Positions 1-8,872 of a stretch of DNA of 64,000 nucleotides are shown piece after piece. The stretch is from JACDAE01 sp963717195. Lineage in GTDB: Bacteria > Chloroflexota > Ktedonobacteria > Ktedonobacterales > Ktedonobacteraceae. The translations under genes and the position numbers were made by a program. Positions within the stretch are counted from its first letter, which is position 1. Each line of letters starts with the position of its first letter. Where the stretch lies: positions 124,001-188,000 of the forward strand of contig CAVQVR010000009.1 in NCBI GenBank assembly GCA_963717195.1, written 5' to 3'. Below the pieces are notes generated by a model. The model was not told the DNA's origin, did no database searches, and was given only the letters and a program-made list of their open reading frames with translations.

Positions 1-541
1 GATACGGTTGTGGTGGGGCATTCTTTCTGGCCTGAGATCTGCCAAGTAGACCTCCTAGAGCGCCAATACCGGCTCCCACACCAATGGCAATGAAGAGGCC
101 CAAAATCGAGAGGCCGATGCCTCCTATAAGGATTCCAGCCTTGAATGCGCTGGGAGTGGCAGTAGATGGATAGCCTACACTATTATAGTGATCAATGAAT
201 TTGGGATAACGAATGCTTATGAAGACAACTATGGTGATAATGCATCCAAGCACGCCATAAAAGACCCCAGTCCAGAGGCCACTAAGGGTGCCAGTGCTCA
301 CCTTTCCAGTCTGTCTGGCTCCCAGGATGCCCGCGATGAAGTACGCAGCTAAGCTCGTTAGAAAGATGAGTACGGCCAACCCTAACGTCAAGCCTGGATT
401 TAATCCCAGTGGATCGGTGAGCGAGGTTACAAGCGCTGTGATTAAGGCGATTGCTGACTGAATGAGGCCGAAGATGAGTCCGTAGCGTAGGGCAATTTTC
501 TTAGAGTTTGGACCTGCTACAATAGAACCCTGTTGTTGCAT
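1..541 (-). CDS. Hypothetical multi-pass membrane protein, 3' end cut by the window edge
   Basis: Reading the minus strand from the ATG at 541 gives an open frame of 180 codons that runs off the left edge without a stop. A GGAG ribosome-binding site lies just upstream. The protein starts MQQQGSIVAG and has about four hydrophobic segments: residues about 20-42, 50-72, 86-108 and a Gly-rich one at about 140-170. The last is followed by a short basic, polar stretch (GRSQARKN). No catalytic motif is visible, so it is simply a small inner-membrane protein of unknown role. It is divergent from recQ, with a 345-base gap that holds the recQ promoter. I do not recognise the family. The coding call is fairly safe because the frame stays open with consistent hydrophobic periodicity. 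Confidence 0.75.
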   Translation of the reverse strand, partial: MQQQGSIVAGPNSKKIALRYGLIFGLIQSAIALITALVTSLTDPLGLNPGLTLGLAVLIFLTSLAAYFIAGILGARQTGKVSTGTLSGLWTGVFYGVLGCIITIVVFISIRYPKFIDHYNSVGYPSTATPSAFKAGILIGGIGLSILGLFIAIGVGAGIGALGGLLGRSQARKNAPPQPY

Positions 542-737
542 AATAACTCCTTTTGATTGTCATTTGTTAGCAAGATGGAATATTAATTTTTTGTTTGCCT
601 TGCACAAAATGTCTACGAAGATACTCGTGAAGAGATCCTGTGTAATTTTAACAGAAAATGTTGCGAATAGCAATATTATTTCAACTCTTCAGCGAATTTC
701 GTCAGGAAAAATAAGAAGATAGTATAGACATGGCCTC

Positions 738-766
738 TTGCGTCAAAAAAGCTCATGAAGTATAAT
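738..766 (+). promoter_or_regulatory. Sigma-70-type promoter for recQ
   Basis: TTGCGT (738-743) and TATAAT (761-766) are separated by exactly 17 bases. Transcription would start near 773. That is only about 10 bases before the ATG at 783, which favours the downstream TTG at 888 as the recQ start and leaves a leader of about 115 bases. The same TTGCGT-N17-TATAAT pair recurs on the minus strand at 23239-23267. The rest of the 542-887 gap shows no other feature. Confidence 0.6.
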
Positions 767-887
767 GATTTGCATATAGAGCATGAAAAACATGGAGAGG
801 CTTACTTATTTCCAATACCTATTGCCAGATCATATTTTCTGTGGTTATATTTCTCTAAACAGGCGTGTAGCGAGGAGAAGGCGGAAA

Positions 888-3404
888 TTGAACTCTATCG
901 AACAGTCACTCAAGCAATACTTTGGACATGATACTTTTTTGGTGGGCCAACTCGAAGTGATCTCGATGGCGCTTGATCGTCGTGATACGCTGGTGCTGAT
1001 GCCGACAGGTGGTGGAAAATCGTTGACCTATCAGTTGCCAGCTTTATTATTACCTGGATTAACGGTAGTTATTTCACCATTAATCGCTTTGATGCAGGAC
1101 CAGGTTGATCGATTGCATGCGAATGGCATCTCAGCCACGTTTATCAATAGCTCTCTTTCACCTGATGAGCGTGCGCGGCGAGAGGAAGCCACTCTGCGTG
1201 GAGAGATAAAGTTGCTCTATGTCGCGCCAGAACGTATTTTGACGCTCAGTTTCATGACGCTCCTGAATGAGGTACAGCGGCGTTTCGGCCTATCGTTGCT
1301 GGCAGTGGACGAGGCACACTGTGTAAGCGAATGGGGACACGATTTCCGCCCGGAATATTGCCAGTTAGGGATGTTGCGCGAGCGCTTTCCCTCTACTCCC
1401 ATGCTTGCTCTTACGGCGACTGCAACTGAGCGTGTACGACAGGATATTCTCACGCAACTCAAATTAAGCAATCCTCATATCTATATTGGTAGTTTCAACC
1501 GACCAAATCTCTCGTATGAGGTACGCCCTAAAGATAGGAATACGTATCGTGAACTGCTGAAAATCCTCCGTACTTTTCAGGATACTTCTGTCATTATCTA
1601 TTGTCTGGCACGTAAAACTGTGGATGAACTTTCGGATTTGCTCAAGCGTGACGGCGTGCGTGCTTTACCCTATCATGCTGGTTTGAGCAGTCAACAGCGT
1701 CGTGAGCACCAGGAACGCTTTATTCGTGACGATACTCCTGTCCTTGTTGCGACGATTGCATTTGGCATGGGCATCGCCAAACCCGACGTACGCGCCGTTA
1801 TCCACTACGATTTACCGAAGACGCTGGAAGGATACTACCAGGAATCGGGACGTGCTGGACGTGACGGATTGCCCGCGCAATGTGTGCTTTTTCTCAATTA
1901 TGGAGATCGGCACAGAATTGAGTTTATGATCTCGGAGAAAGAAGATGAGCAGGAGCAACGCATCGCCCGCCAACAACTCAATCAGGTGATTGCTTATGCT
2001 GAGAGTACCGTCTGCCGCCGCCGTATTCTGCTTGGTTATTTTGGTGAAACGTTGCCTGGTGATAATTGTAATAACTGTGATAATTGTTTAACCTTACACA
2101 CGGTACAAGATTTTACAATCGAGGCTCAGAAATTTCTATCGTGCGTGGGGCGAACGGGTCAACGTTTTGGCATGCGCTATATTATCGAGGTATTGCGTGG
2201 CGCGAATACGCAGAAGATCCGCGACTTTGGGCATGATCAGCTTTCAACGTATGGAATTGGGCGCGATCTCAGTATGGATGAATGGCTCTATCTGGGGCGC
2301 TCGTTTTTGCAGCAGGGGCTGATGAGCGAGACGACCGATGGTTATCCAGTGATTAAGTTCAATGCACTCTCGCGCGAGATTTTACGTAAACAGCGAACCG
2401 TCGAAGTGGCCGTGCGCAACAAACCTGTGGAAGCAGAAAAAGTGAGTAAGAGTTCTGAAGAAATTCTGCAGGAGAAAATTGAACTGAAGCCAGATGAGGC
2501 GGGGCTGTTTCAACATCTACGTAATCTGCGTAAGCATATTGCCGACGAAATTGGTGTGCCTCCTTATGCAATCTTTTCCGATACAAGCTTGCGGGCTATG
2601 GCGCAAGAACGGCCTCAGACGAAAGAGCAATTTGTGCATATTCCAGGTGTGGGTAGGAACAAGTTGGAGGCATATTTTACGCCCTTTACCGATGAAATAG
2701 GTAGCTACTGTTCAATGAACAACATGCCTGTGGGCCTGTTTGTTACACATAAAGTGGATGGAGAGATAAAAAATAGTACCCCATCTCTTTTGACGGCGGA
2801 GGAGGCAGAAGAATTATTCCGCTGCCTGCGCTCAATTCGTTGGAAGCTGGCTGAGGAGCAGGGACAAGCGCCTTATATTGTCTTTCCCGATAGTGTTTTG
2901 CGTGCAATGGTGCAGGCACTCCCGCAAAGTCAATCGGAGTTTCTGCTATTGCCAGGCGTGGGCAAGCGCAAATTGGAGATGTATTATACAGCCTTCACCA
3001 ATGAAATTTATGCGTATTGCGCCTCGCACAATATCGACCTGAGCAAGAAGATACCTTTTGAGCCGATACAGAAAGAGCGGCGGCTATCGATTGATAATCC
3101 TCTATCTCCACGTAAGCAGACGCTGGAACTCTATCGGCGTGGTCTGAGCGTTGAAGAGATTGCGCAAGAGAGGGCGTGCAGTTCATCGACGGTGGTGGCG
3201 CATCTCTGTCAGTTGATTGAGACGGGTGAGGAAGTTGATATTAGTAGTTTAGTGGGAGCTGAACGCCAGATGACGATTTTCAATGCGTTGCAAGAAATGG
3301 GTGATAGTATGCTCAGACCTGTGAAGGATTTACTGGGTGATGAATACTCATATGATGAAATCCGTCTTGTACGGGCTGTGATGCGCCGTTCGCCTGATGA
3401 GTGA
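888..3404 (+). CDS. recQ: ATP-dependent DNA helicase RecQ with two HRDC domains
   Basis: This is a 3'-5' DNA helicase of recombination and repair. Superfamily 2 motifs are visible: Walker A in MPTGGGKSL, the DEAH box in AVDEAHCVSEWGHDFRP, and motif VI in QESGRAGRDG. A zinc-binding module (CRRR...CNNCDNC, around residues 375-405) and a winged-helix RQC region follow. Two tandem HRDC domains come next (about residues 525-600 and 625-700), both with an FxxxPGVG(R/K)xKLE-type core. The C-terminus has a helix-turn-helix-like segment (LYRRGLSVEEIAQERACSSS). TTG at 888 is preferred because an AGGAGAAGG site lies just upstream and the family fold begins there. An in-frame ATG at 783 would add 35 residues lacking family character. 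The gene is followed at once by a deacetylase gene, so the two are probably co-transcribed. Confidence 0.93.
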   Translation: MNSIEQSLKQYFGHDTFLVGQLEVISMALDRRDTLVLMPTGGGKSLTYQLPALLLPGLTVVISPLIALMQDQVDRLHANGISATFINSSLSPDERARREEATLRGEIKLLYVAPERILTLSFMTLLNEVQRRFGLSLLAVDEAHCVSEWGHDFRPEYCQLGMLRERFPSTPMLALTATATERVRQDILTQLKLSNPHIYIGSFNRPNLSYEVRPKDRNTYRELLKILRTFQDTSVIIYCLARKTVDELSDLLKRDGVRALPYHAGLSSQQRREHQERFIRDDTPVLVATIAFGMGIAKPDVRAVIHYDLPKTLEGYYQESGRAGRDGLPAQCVLFLNYGDRHRIEFMISEKEDEQEQRIARQQLNQVIAYAESTVCRRRILLGYFGETLPGDNCNNCDNCLTLHTVQDFTIEAQKFLSCVGRTGQRFGMRYIIEVLRGANTQKIRDFGHDQLSTYGIGRDLSMDEWLYLGRSFLQQGLMSETTDGYPVIKFNALSREILRKQRTVEVAVRNKPVEAEKVSKSSEEILQEKIELKPDEAGLFQHLRNLRKHIADEIGVPPYAIFSDTSLRAMAQERPQTKEQFVHIPGVGRNKLEAYFTPFTDEIGSYCSMNNMPVGLFVTHKVDGEIKNSTPSLLTAEEAEELFRCLRSIRWKLAEEQGQAPYIVFPDSVLRAMVQALPQSQSEFLLLPGVGKRKLEMYYTAFTNEIYAYCASHNIDLSKKIPFEPIQKERRLSIDNPLSPRKQTLELYRRGLSVEEIAQERACSSSTVVAHLCQLIETGEEVDISSLVGAERQMTIFNALQEMGDSMLRPVKDLLGDEYSYDEIRLVRAVMRRSPDE

Positions 3405-3439
3405 TAGCTCGTTTGTTTGTGCCGGAAGGGATAGGAACC

Positions 3440-4591
3440 ATGTCTTCTTTCCATACAGGCTTTGTTTTCGACGAACGCTATCTTGCGCACGATACAGGCG
3501 CAGAAGCGCGTGTACAGATGAGAGATCGCTCGTTTGAACTATCGCCCGAGCCGCATCCGTCTTCTGTTGTGATTACCAGGCGCACAAAGGAATTTCTGGA
3601 TGGTTCAGGTCTGACTGCTCGTATGATGCCGATTGAGGCAAGAGGTGCTTCTGAAGACGAAATTGCCATGTATCATACACGCGACTATATTGCAGGTATC
3701 CGAACACTCTCTGAGTGTGGGCCAATAAGGGGTCCACTGGTAATGCCATGGGGCGAGGTAGATGAGGATACAGTGCTCAGTCGGGGTTCCTATGAGGCTG
3801 CGTTATATGCAGCTGGTGGGGCTATAAGTGCAGTCAGTGCTGTAATGGAGGGTCGTGTGCGCAATGCCTATGCGTTGTTGCGTCCACCATGCCATCATGC
3901 AACCAGCAATCAGGCGCTCGGTTTTTGTATCTTCAACAATACTGTTCTTGCAGCTCATCATGCCCGCAAAGTCTATGGCCTTGAGCGCATCATGATCGTC
4001 GATTGGGATGTTCATCATGGTAATGGGACTCAGGATGCATTTTATGCTGATCCAGGGGTGCTCTTTGTTTCTTTGCATCAGCAGAACTGGTATCCAAAGC
4101 TCTCAGGTGAGTTAGAGCAGGTTGGTCGTGGAGCGGGTGCAGGGTATACGGTCAATATACCCTTGCCGGCTGGAACGGGAGATCGTGGCTATCGTGCTGC
4201 GTTTGAGCAACTCATTGTGCCCGTTGGAAAGCAATTCCAGCCTCAACTTATTCTTATCACGGCTGGTCAGGATGCGAGCTGGCTCGATCCCATGGCGCAC
4301 ATGATGGTGACGATGCAGGGGTATCGCCAACTCTCTCAATTGATGGTCGACCTGGCTGAGGATGTTTGTGATGGACGGTTGGTGATGTTGCAGGCTGGTG
4401 GTTATAGTGCATCGTATGTTCCTTATTGTACGGCGGCTGTCGTTGAGCCATTGTTGGGCGTCGATCTTGGGATTGTGGATTTGTATGCTACATCTTCTGA
4501 ACTGGAAAGGTGTCAGGCGGTTTTGGGGCAGGAGACGCTGCACGCGGTTGGAGATGCAAGGGTGTGGCATAAGCGGTGGTGGAAGATTTGA
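3440..4591 (+). CDS. Histone deacetylase family protein (class II / AcuC-like amidohydrolase)
   Basis: This is a zinc-dependent deacylase of the arginase/deacetylase fold, 383 residues, cytoplasmic. Typical signatures are present: the N-terminal TGFVFDERYLAHDTG, the active-site histidine pair in RPPCHHA, the metal-binding VDWDVHHGNGTQ, the FNN motif, and ITAGQDASWLDPMAHM carrying the second metal aspartate. Bacterial members act on acetylated small molecules such as polyamines or acetoin-pathway proteins; the substrate here cannot be read. The ATG at 3440 is chosen because GGAAGGG lies nine bases upstream and the family motif starts six residues in. A GTG at 3401 overlapping the recQ stop is an alternative. 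Either way the gene is tightly linked to recQ. Confidence 0.9.
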   Translation: MSSFHTGFVFDERYLAHDTGAEARVQMRDRSFELSPEPHPSSVVITRRTKEFLDGSGLTARMMPIEARGASEDEIAMYHTRDYIAGIRTLSECGPIRGPLVMPWGEVDEDTVLSRGSYEAALYAAGGAISAVSAVMEGRVRNAYALLRPPCHHATSNQALGFCIFNNTVLAAHHARKVYGLERIMIVDWDVHHGNGTQDAFYADPGVLFVSLHQQNWYPKLSGELEQVGRGAGAGYTVNIPLPAGTGDRGYRAAFEQLIVPVGKQFQPQLILITAGQDASWLDPMAHMMVTMQGYRQLSQLMVDLAEDVCDGRLVMLQAGGYSASYVPYCTAAVVEPLLGVDLGIVDLYATSSELERCQAVLGQETLHAVGDARVWHKRWWKI

Positions 4592-4607
4592 TGATAGTCA
4601 TGTCTTA

Positions 4608-4695
4608 GGCGTAGGGGCGTCACCTTGCGTGCGCCCGTTTTCCTATGAACATTGTCCCTGGCACGTGGGCGCACGCAAGGTGACGCTCCTACGCC
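4608..4695. repeat. Palindromic REP-like element, CCTTGCG subtype
   Basis: A 29-base arm at 4608-4636 pairs with 4667-4695 with one mismatch, around a 30-base loop. The arm starts GGCGTAGGGGCGTC and ends GTGCGCCC. It closely matches the arm of the element at 32645-32732, so it belongs to a dispersed family. It sits just past the stop of the deacetylase gene and could also act as a transcription or RNA-decay barrier there. Confidence 0.85.
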
Positions 4696-4765
4696 TTTTA
4701 TCACCTTTTCCTCCTAATGCACCGCATCTCTGCGAACAGAGACGAAAATGAAAATAGTTTGTGAC

Positions 4766-4962
4766 TCAATCCATCCCTTGGGTGGATAACTTTTCAAATG
4801 CCTGGCTAACGAACCATCTGTGCCTTTCGCGCATGGTTTTTTCTGTGGTATCGTCGAGTCCCCAGTGGGCAATTTGAGCAATGGATCGCAAAGCAGCTTG
4901 CTTTGGGGATCCATCTTTTGAACCACTTGTTCAAATATGTTATCTTCTTTTGGTATGCTCAT
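4766..4962 (-). pseudogene. Decayed remnant of a phosphotransferase (APH-like) gene
   Basis: A good ribosome-binding site (GGAAAAGGAAG) precedes ATG 4962. The first 24 codons read MSIPKEDNIFEQVVQKMDPQ and onward, a start resembling aminoglycoside-phosphotransferase-fold proteins of related bacteria (recognised from memory). After that the plausible coding frame shifts, and a 38-residue helical C-terminus (IAQIAHWGLDD...RHRWFVSQAFEKL) ends at a TGA at 4766-4768. The span is 197 bases, not a multiple of three. The simplest reading is an internal deletion that left both ends of a former gene of about 300 codons. It lies directly downstream of the MFS gene on the same strand. Confidence 0.45.
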
Positions 4963-5011
4963 TCTTCCTTTTCCTTTGTATAAGCTGTCTGTATTGTATA
5001 AGTTGTCTGTA

Positions 5012-6280
5012 TTAGGAAGCCAATTTCTCGATAGAACCTGCCTCCCGTACATGCCTACTCATCGTAACCAGAATAGCAAGTACGAGTTGTGGTACAAAGA
5101 GCACAAGTATCGTAGCCAGAGGCCCGATGTTCTGAAGCAATATTCCCGTCAAGGCCAGTCCTATTGGCTGACCACCAAAGGCGATCAGGCGAAAGACGCT
5201 ATTGACGCGTCCCTGCAACTTGTCTGGTATTAACGCCAGGCGGTAGCTGAACTGCGAGACCATATAGATAGGTACTATTGTATAGTTTAATCCACTCGCA
5301 ATACCGAGCAGAACGGGATTATAGGCGAACGCGAAGAGCAACCAGGAGAACGCCCATATCCAGGTTGAGGCGATCATCACGCGTGCAAAGCCAAAGCGTC
5401 TCTGAAGGGGAGCAACCAGAAATGCGCCGACGATGCTTCCGACACCTCCACTGGCGAAGAGGAGTCCAATGGTGAATGAGCTTACATGCTGGCTCTGCGC
5501 GATGATGATAATAATCAGGCTGTACCCGATACTGGAGATGATCAGTCCCCCGGTTACAAGTGCCATGAAGCGAATGAGGTGCTGATGCCAGAGCCAGCTC
5601 AATCCATCTTTTACCTCAATCCATAAATTCTGTTGCTGTCCGCCACGCTCTTCTTGAAATGGAACGCGGATGAAAAGTAGGGAGATGACCGAGCAGGCAT
5701 ACGAAATTGCATCGGCCAGAAATGGTAATAGATTGGAAAAAGTATAGAGGATGCCGCCGATGGAGGGGCCAATCAGTATGGATGTGGAGTTGAGTACTTC
5801 ATTCTGTCCCGCCGCCGTCGATAATTGCTCCGGTGTCACGACATGAGGAAGCGTTGTCGCTTCTGCCATATGAAAGAAGACAAAGAACGTTCCTTCAAGC
5901 AAAGAGACAAGGTAAAGTTGTGCCATATTTATGATGCCGAACGCAAAGGCAATTGGAATGCTTGCCAGTGCGATTGCTCGGCCTGCATCACAAAGCAGCA
6001 TAACGCGTTTGCGGTTCCAGCGATCAACCAGCGCTCCTGCGGGAAGGCTGAACAGAGCGTAGGGGAGTCCGCGTACTGCTGTAATCAAGCCTGTTTGCGC
6101 GGGTGAGTGGGTGAGTGCCAGGATCAGCAGTGGGAAGGCAAACTGTGAGACCTGCGTTCCGATGGCTGATACGCCCTGGCCGCTTATGAGGAGCAGAAAG
6201 TCTCGATTGCGCCAGAGCGAAACTGGGCGTGAAGGTTTGATAGTTGTTTCCGGTTCATCGTTTTGTAGTGTTGTCATTGG
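5012..6280 (-). CDS. MFS transporter, EntS/MFS_3-type exporter
   Basis: This is a major facilitator protein of 422 residues with about 12 hydrophobic segments. The N-terminus has the family pattern LWRNRDFLLLISGQGVSAIG and LTHSPAQTGLITAVRGLPYA. The conserved loop 2-3 sequence ALVDRWNRKRVMLL is characteristic of the enterobactin-exporter/multidrug subgroup. It probably exports a small hydrophobic compound by proton antiport; the substrate is unknown. The ATG at 6280 has GGAG nine bases upstream. In-frame ATGs at 6292 and 6310 would add a few polar residues, and the frame is open to 6418. The remnant phosphotransferase follows on the same strand. Confidence 0.9.
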   Translation of the reverse strand, partial: PMTTLQNDEPETTIKPSRPVSLWRNRDFLLLISGQGVSAIGTQVSQFAFPLLILALTHSPAQTGLITAVRGLPYALFSLPAGALVDRWNRKRVMLLCDAGRAIALASIPIAFAFGIINMAQLYLVSLLEGTFFVFFHMAEATTLPHVVTPEQLSTAAGQNEVLNSTSILIGPSIGGILYTFSNLLPFLADAISYACSVISLLFIRVPFQEERGGQQQNLWIEVKDGLSWLWHQHLIRFMALVTGGLIISSIGYSLIIIIIAQSQHVSSFTIGLLFASGGVGSIVGAFLVAPLQRRFGFARVMIASTWIWAFSWLLFAFAYNPVLLGIASGLNYTIVPIYMVSQFSYRLALIPDKLQGRVNSVFRLIAFGGQPIGLALTGILLQNIGPLATILVLFVPQLVLAILVTMSRHVREAGSIEKLAS

Positions 6281-6530
6281 TTGTTGCTCCATTGATGCTT
6301 TGTGATGCATATTCACAGTTTGATAGTTGGAGGGCACCAGCTCGTGCCGGAAGGCGAATGCAACAATGGAGGAAGACGAAGGGAAGATTGCTGCGAGACG
6401 AGCGGTGTCCTGCGACACCGCCGAGATAGAAAGTGGGTAAGAAAGAGGGTACTACTACTGCATTCTGTCTAATCGTCTCTGCCTGTCTGGAACTAAACAG
6501 AGAGCAGGATGCATCAGTAGCTTGCCTGTC

Positions 6531-6567
6531 TTACCGCATAAGCCCGGCGTGGTCGCTTATGCGGTAA
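6531..6567. repeat. Perfect 13-bp hairpin in the MFS upstream region
   Basis: TTACCGCATAAGC (6531-6543) pairs perfectly with 6555-6567 around an 11-base loop. It lies between the MFS start and the end of the collagen-like gene, a gap of about 475 bases. That gap otherwise holds only the hairpin at 6693-6734. Its GCATAAGC core is also in the outer arms of the foldback element at 36051-36211. Confidence 0.6.
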
Positions 6568-6692
6568 CTTCAATCATTTGGATGTATGCTCCAATGAGCG
6601 ATATGAATATTCTCATGGATAGAATGCTACCATCTTTTTATGAAGTGGTCAAGATGCCTGATTATGAGATATCGTATCCTGGTCCTACCTCT

Positions 6693-6734
6693 ACACTCTA
6701 TCAAACCAAACTGTAGGCTGGTTTGATAGAGTGT
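6693..6734. terminator. Strong hairpin after the collagen-like gene, probable transcript end
   Basis: A perfect 15-bp stem (6693-6707 with 6720-6734, loop of 12) lies 21 bases beyond the minus-strand stop of the collagen-like gene. No U-run follows on that strand, so this is either an atypical terminator or a 3' stabilising stem. On the plus strand a T-rich stretch follows, but no plus gene reads into it. Confidence 0.5.
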
Positions 6735-6755
6735 ATGCCTTTCTATTTTCTCCGT

Positions 6756-8498
6756 CTATTTGAGCTGTATGATAACAAGGTGTGCTGAAACAGGCCTCGT
6801 TCCTCCAGCGAGAGGAGTGATGGTTAGTGCTGTGGAATTGCCAGCAGGATTTCGTACAGTCAGTAGTGAATTGATGCTTGTCGTTGTCACAAGCGCCATT
6901 TCTACTATCTGAGAAGTGCCGGCTGCTCGCCCGACCACAGTATAGGCCAGGTCAGCGCCATTGAGAGTTAAAATCAGTTGACCTGCTTCGGTCACACTCA
7001 CCTGAAACAAGACCTGATAAGTGCCAATTGCCGACAGGTTAAATGTACTGGGACCAGTACGGGCAATAGTAGTCCCACTAGTCGGTCCATCTTGTGGAAA
7101 ACTTACGTCTGTACCGGGAGCAACTGTTGCGGCATTATCAGGAGGTATCGACGCAAAAAAATCTGCAAAGCTTGATATTTCTCCTGTAGCTCCAGACGGA
7201 CCGGAAAGGCCAGAAGGGCCAGTTAAGCCAATAGGACCGGAAGGACCAGAAGGGCCAGTTAAGCCAATAGGACCGGAAGGACCAGAAGGACCAGTTAAGC
7301 CAATAGGACCAGAGGGACCGGAAGGACCAGTATCGCCAATAGGACCGGAGGGACCGGAAGGACCAGTATCGCCAATAGGACCGGAGGGACCGGAAGGACC
7401 AGTTAAGCCGATAGGACCGGAAGGACCGGAAGGACCGGAAGGGCCAGAAGGGCCAGTATCGCCGATAGGACCAGAAGGACCAGAAGGACCGGAGGGGCCA
7501 GTATCGCCGATAGGACCAGAAGGACCAGTCAAGCCGATAGGACCAGAAGGACCGGAAGGACCAGTTAAGCCAATAGGACCGGAAGGACCAGAAGGACCAG
7601 TTAAGCCAATAGGACCAGAGGGACCGGAAGGACCAGTATCGCCAATAGGACCGGAGGGACCGGAAGGACCAGTATCGCCGATAGGACCAGAAGGACCAGT
7701 TAAGCCAATAGGACCAGAAGGACCGGAAGGACCAGAAGGACCGGAAGGACCAGTCAAGCCAATAGGACCAGAAGGACCAGAAGGACCGGAAGGACCAGTC
7801 AAGCCAATAGGACCAGAAGGACCAGAAGGACCGGAGGGACCGGAAGGGCCAGTTAAGCCAATAGGACCGGAGGGACCAGTCAAGCCAATAGGACCGGAAG
7901 GGCCAGTTAAGCCGATAGGGCCTTGTGGCCCAGGAGGTCCAGATGCAATTCCATACACCTGAACTTCCCAGAGGGAATAGTTTGTGTATGGAGCTGCATA
8001 GTGAGTAGCATAGACACGAAGGTAGCGGCCAATACCGGAAAGTCCGGTCAGAACCTTGTTTCCACCTGTACTCGTTGTAGTACTATAGATCGATGTCCAT
8101 GTTATTTGATCAGTGGAATTTTGAATTTGGAAACTTGTGGCATAGGCGGTTTCCCAGTACAGGTTCACTCCGGTGATAACGTACATGTTTCCCAGGTCGA
8201 TTTGCAGCCATTCAGTTCCATGTGCCTTTCCCGATGACCAGCGTGTGGAGAGGTTACCATCTACTGCTTTAGAAGGCGGGTAACTCGCACTTTCTATAGA
8301 AGATGCGGTCGTGGGCTTGTTTAAGGCAAGATTGATGGTATCGAATGGTGCCTGCCTCAGGCCACTCTGGAGATGCAAGGCAGGGGATAGCTCATTTGAC
8401 AGATCTAGTTTATGGGCAGACACCCCTGAAGTTGCACAGATTGTCAGCAGAGCGACCAGCACGAAATTTGGCACCAGTAGAATTGCTCGACGTTTCAT
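6756..8498 (-). CDS. Secreted collagen-like protein: discoidin domain, Gly-X-Y tract, BclA-type C-terminus
   Basis: This is an exported surface protein of 580 residues. A signal peptide is clear (MKRRAILLVPNFVLVALLTI, cleavage near GVSA|H). Residues about 55-185 form an F5/8 type C (discoidin, galactose-binding) domain: LALNKPTTASS, AVDGNLSTRWSS, WLQIDLGNMY. About 84 uninterrupted Gly-X-Y triplets follow, built from GPS, GPI, GLT and GDT units. The last 135 residues (FADFFASIPPDNAATVAPG onward) resemble the C1q/TNF-like trimerising domain of Bacillus exosporium BclA. The protein is probably a trimeric fibre on spore or hypha with a carbohydrate-binding tip. The ATG at 8498 has AAGGA six bases upstream; an ATG two codons earlier is possible. 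It is monocistronic. Confidence 0.92.
   Translation of the reverse strand: MKRRAILLVPNFVLVALLTICATSGVSAHKLDLSNELSPALHLQSGLRQAPFDTINLALNKPTTASSIESASYPPSKAVDGNLSTRWSSGKAHGTEWLQIDLGNMYVITGVNLYWETAYATSFQIQNSTDQITWTSIYSTTTSTGGNKVLTGLSGIGRYLRVYATHYAAPYTNYSLWEVQVYGIASGPPGPQGPIGLTGPSGPIGLTGPSGPIGLTGPSGPSGPSGPSGPIGLTGPSGPSGPSGPIGLTGPSGPSGPSGPSGPIGLTGPSGPIGDTGPSGPSGPIGDTGPSGPSGPIGLTGPSGPSGPIGLTGPSGPSGPIGLTGPSGPIGDTGPSGPSGPSGPIGDTGPSGPSGPSGPSGPIGLTGPSGPSGPIGDTGPSGPSGPIGDTGPSGPSGPIGLTGPSGPSGPIGLTGPSGPSGPIGLTGPSGLSGPSGATGEISSFADFFASIPPDNAATVAPGTDVSFPQDGPTSGTTIARTGPSTFNLSAIGTYQVLFQVSVTEAGQLILTLNGADLAYTVVGRAAGTSQIVEMALVTTTSINSLLTVRNPAGNSTALTITPLAGGTRPVSAHLVIIQLK
7183..7945 (-). repeat. Collagen Gly-X-Y coding repeat tract
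   Basis: About 760 bases of nine-base and longer periodic DNA encode the triplets. Higher-order units GPI-GLT-GPS and GPI-GDT-GPS alternate. Near-identical units differ mostly at third positions (GGACCA/GGACCG/GGGCCA), which suggests expansion by slippage or unequal crossover. Length is expected to vary between strains. Confidence 0.9.
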
Positions 8499-8835
8499 TC
8501 TCATTCCTTTCCTTTATCTAAAAAATTGACATTTTCGATGCAGAGGAACGATTCCTTTCGGCCTTCGATCGATTCTTGGAATTTTTCTGTACCACCATTC
8601 CTTTTTGTCGAGAACGTTGATGGAGTGGAAATGATGGGAGTACCGCAGTTTTATGCTTCTTTCTGTACATTCCTTGAACTTATGATCAGTATAGAGTGCT
8701 GGATAATGGATGCATTCTTATGTAGTTATGAATGTAGAGGTGGATCTATGCTATTCCATGGTCCGCTTTCTCTGCTCAGTCATGAAGAGAAAAGGTGGGG
8801 AGTCCTCACTGGCCCTGGAGACAAGCTCTCTGGTC

Positions 8836-8864
8836 TGGACAATTGCTAAAAAATCTGGTATACT
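8836..8864 (+). promoter_or_regulatory. Sigma-70-type promoter of the nadBCA operon
   Basis: TGGACA (8836-8841) and TATACT (8859-8864) are separated by 17 bases, giving a start near 8871. The upstream part of the 8499-8950 gap shows nothing else that I can support. Confidence 0.65.
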
Positions 8865-8872
8865 ACCAACTT

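Noticed and set aside
7021..7962. A 313-codon plus-strand frame rich in GPEGPVKPIGPEGP, itself collagen-like
   Set aside because: It is the antisense of the Gly-X-Y tract. GGN-CCN repeats read as Gly/Pro on both strands. It has no signal peptide or ribosome-binding site, and the minus-strand gene has full domains at both ends.
8526..8849. A 107-codon plus-strand frame before nadB
   Set aside because: No ribosome-binding site or recognisable fold; it ends in the nadB promoter region.
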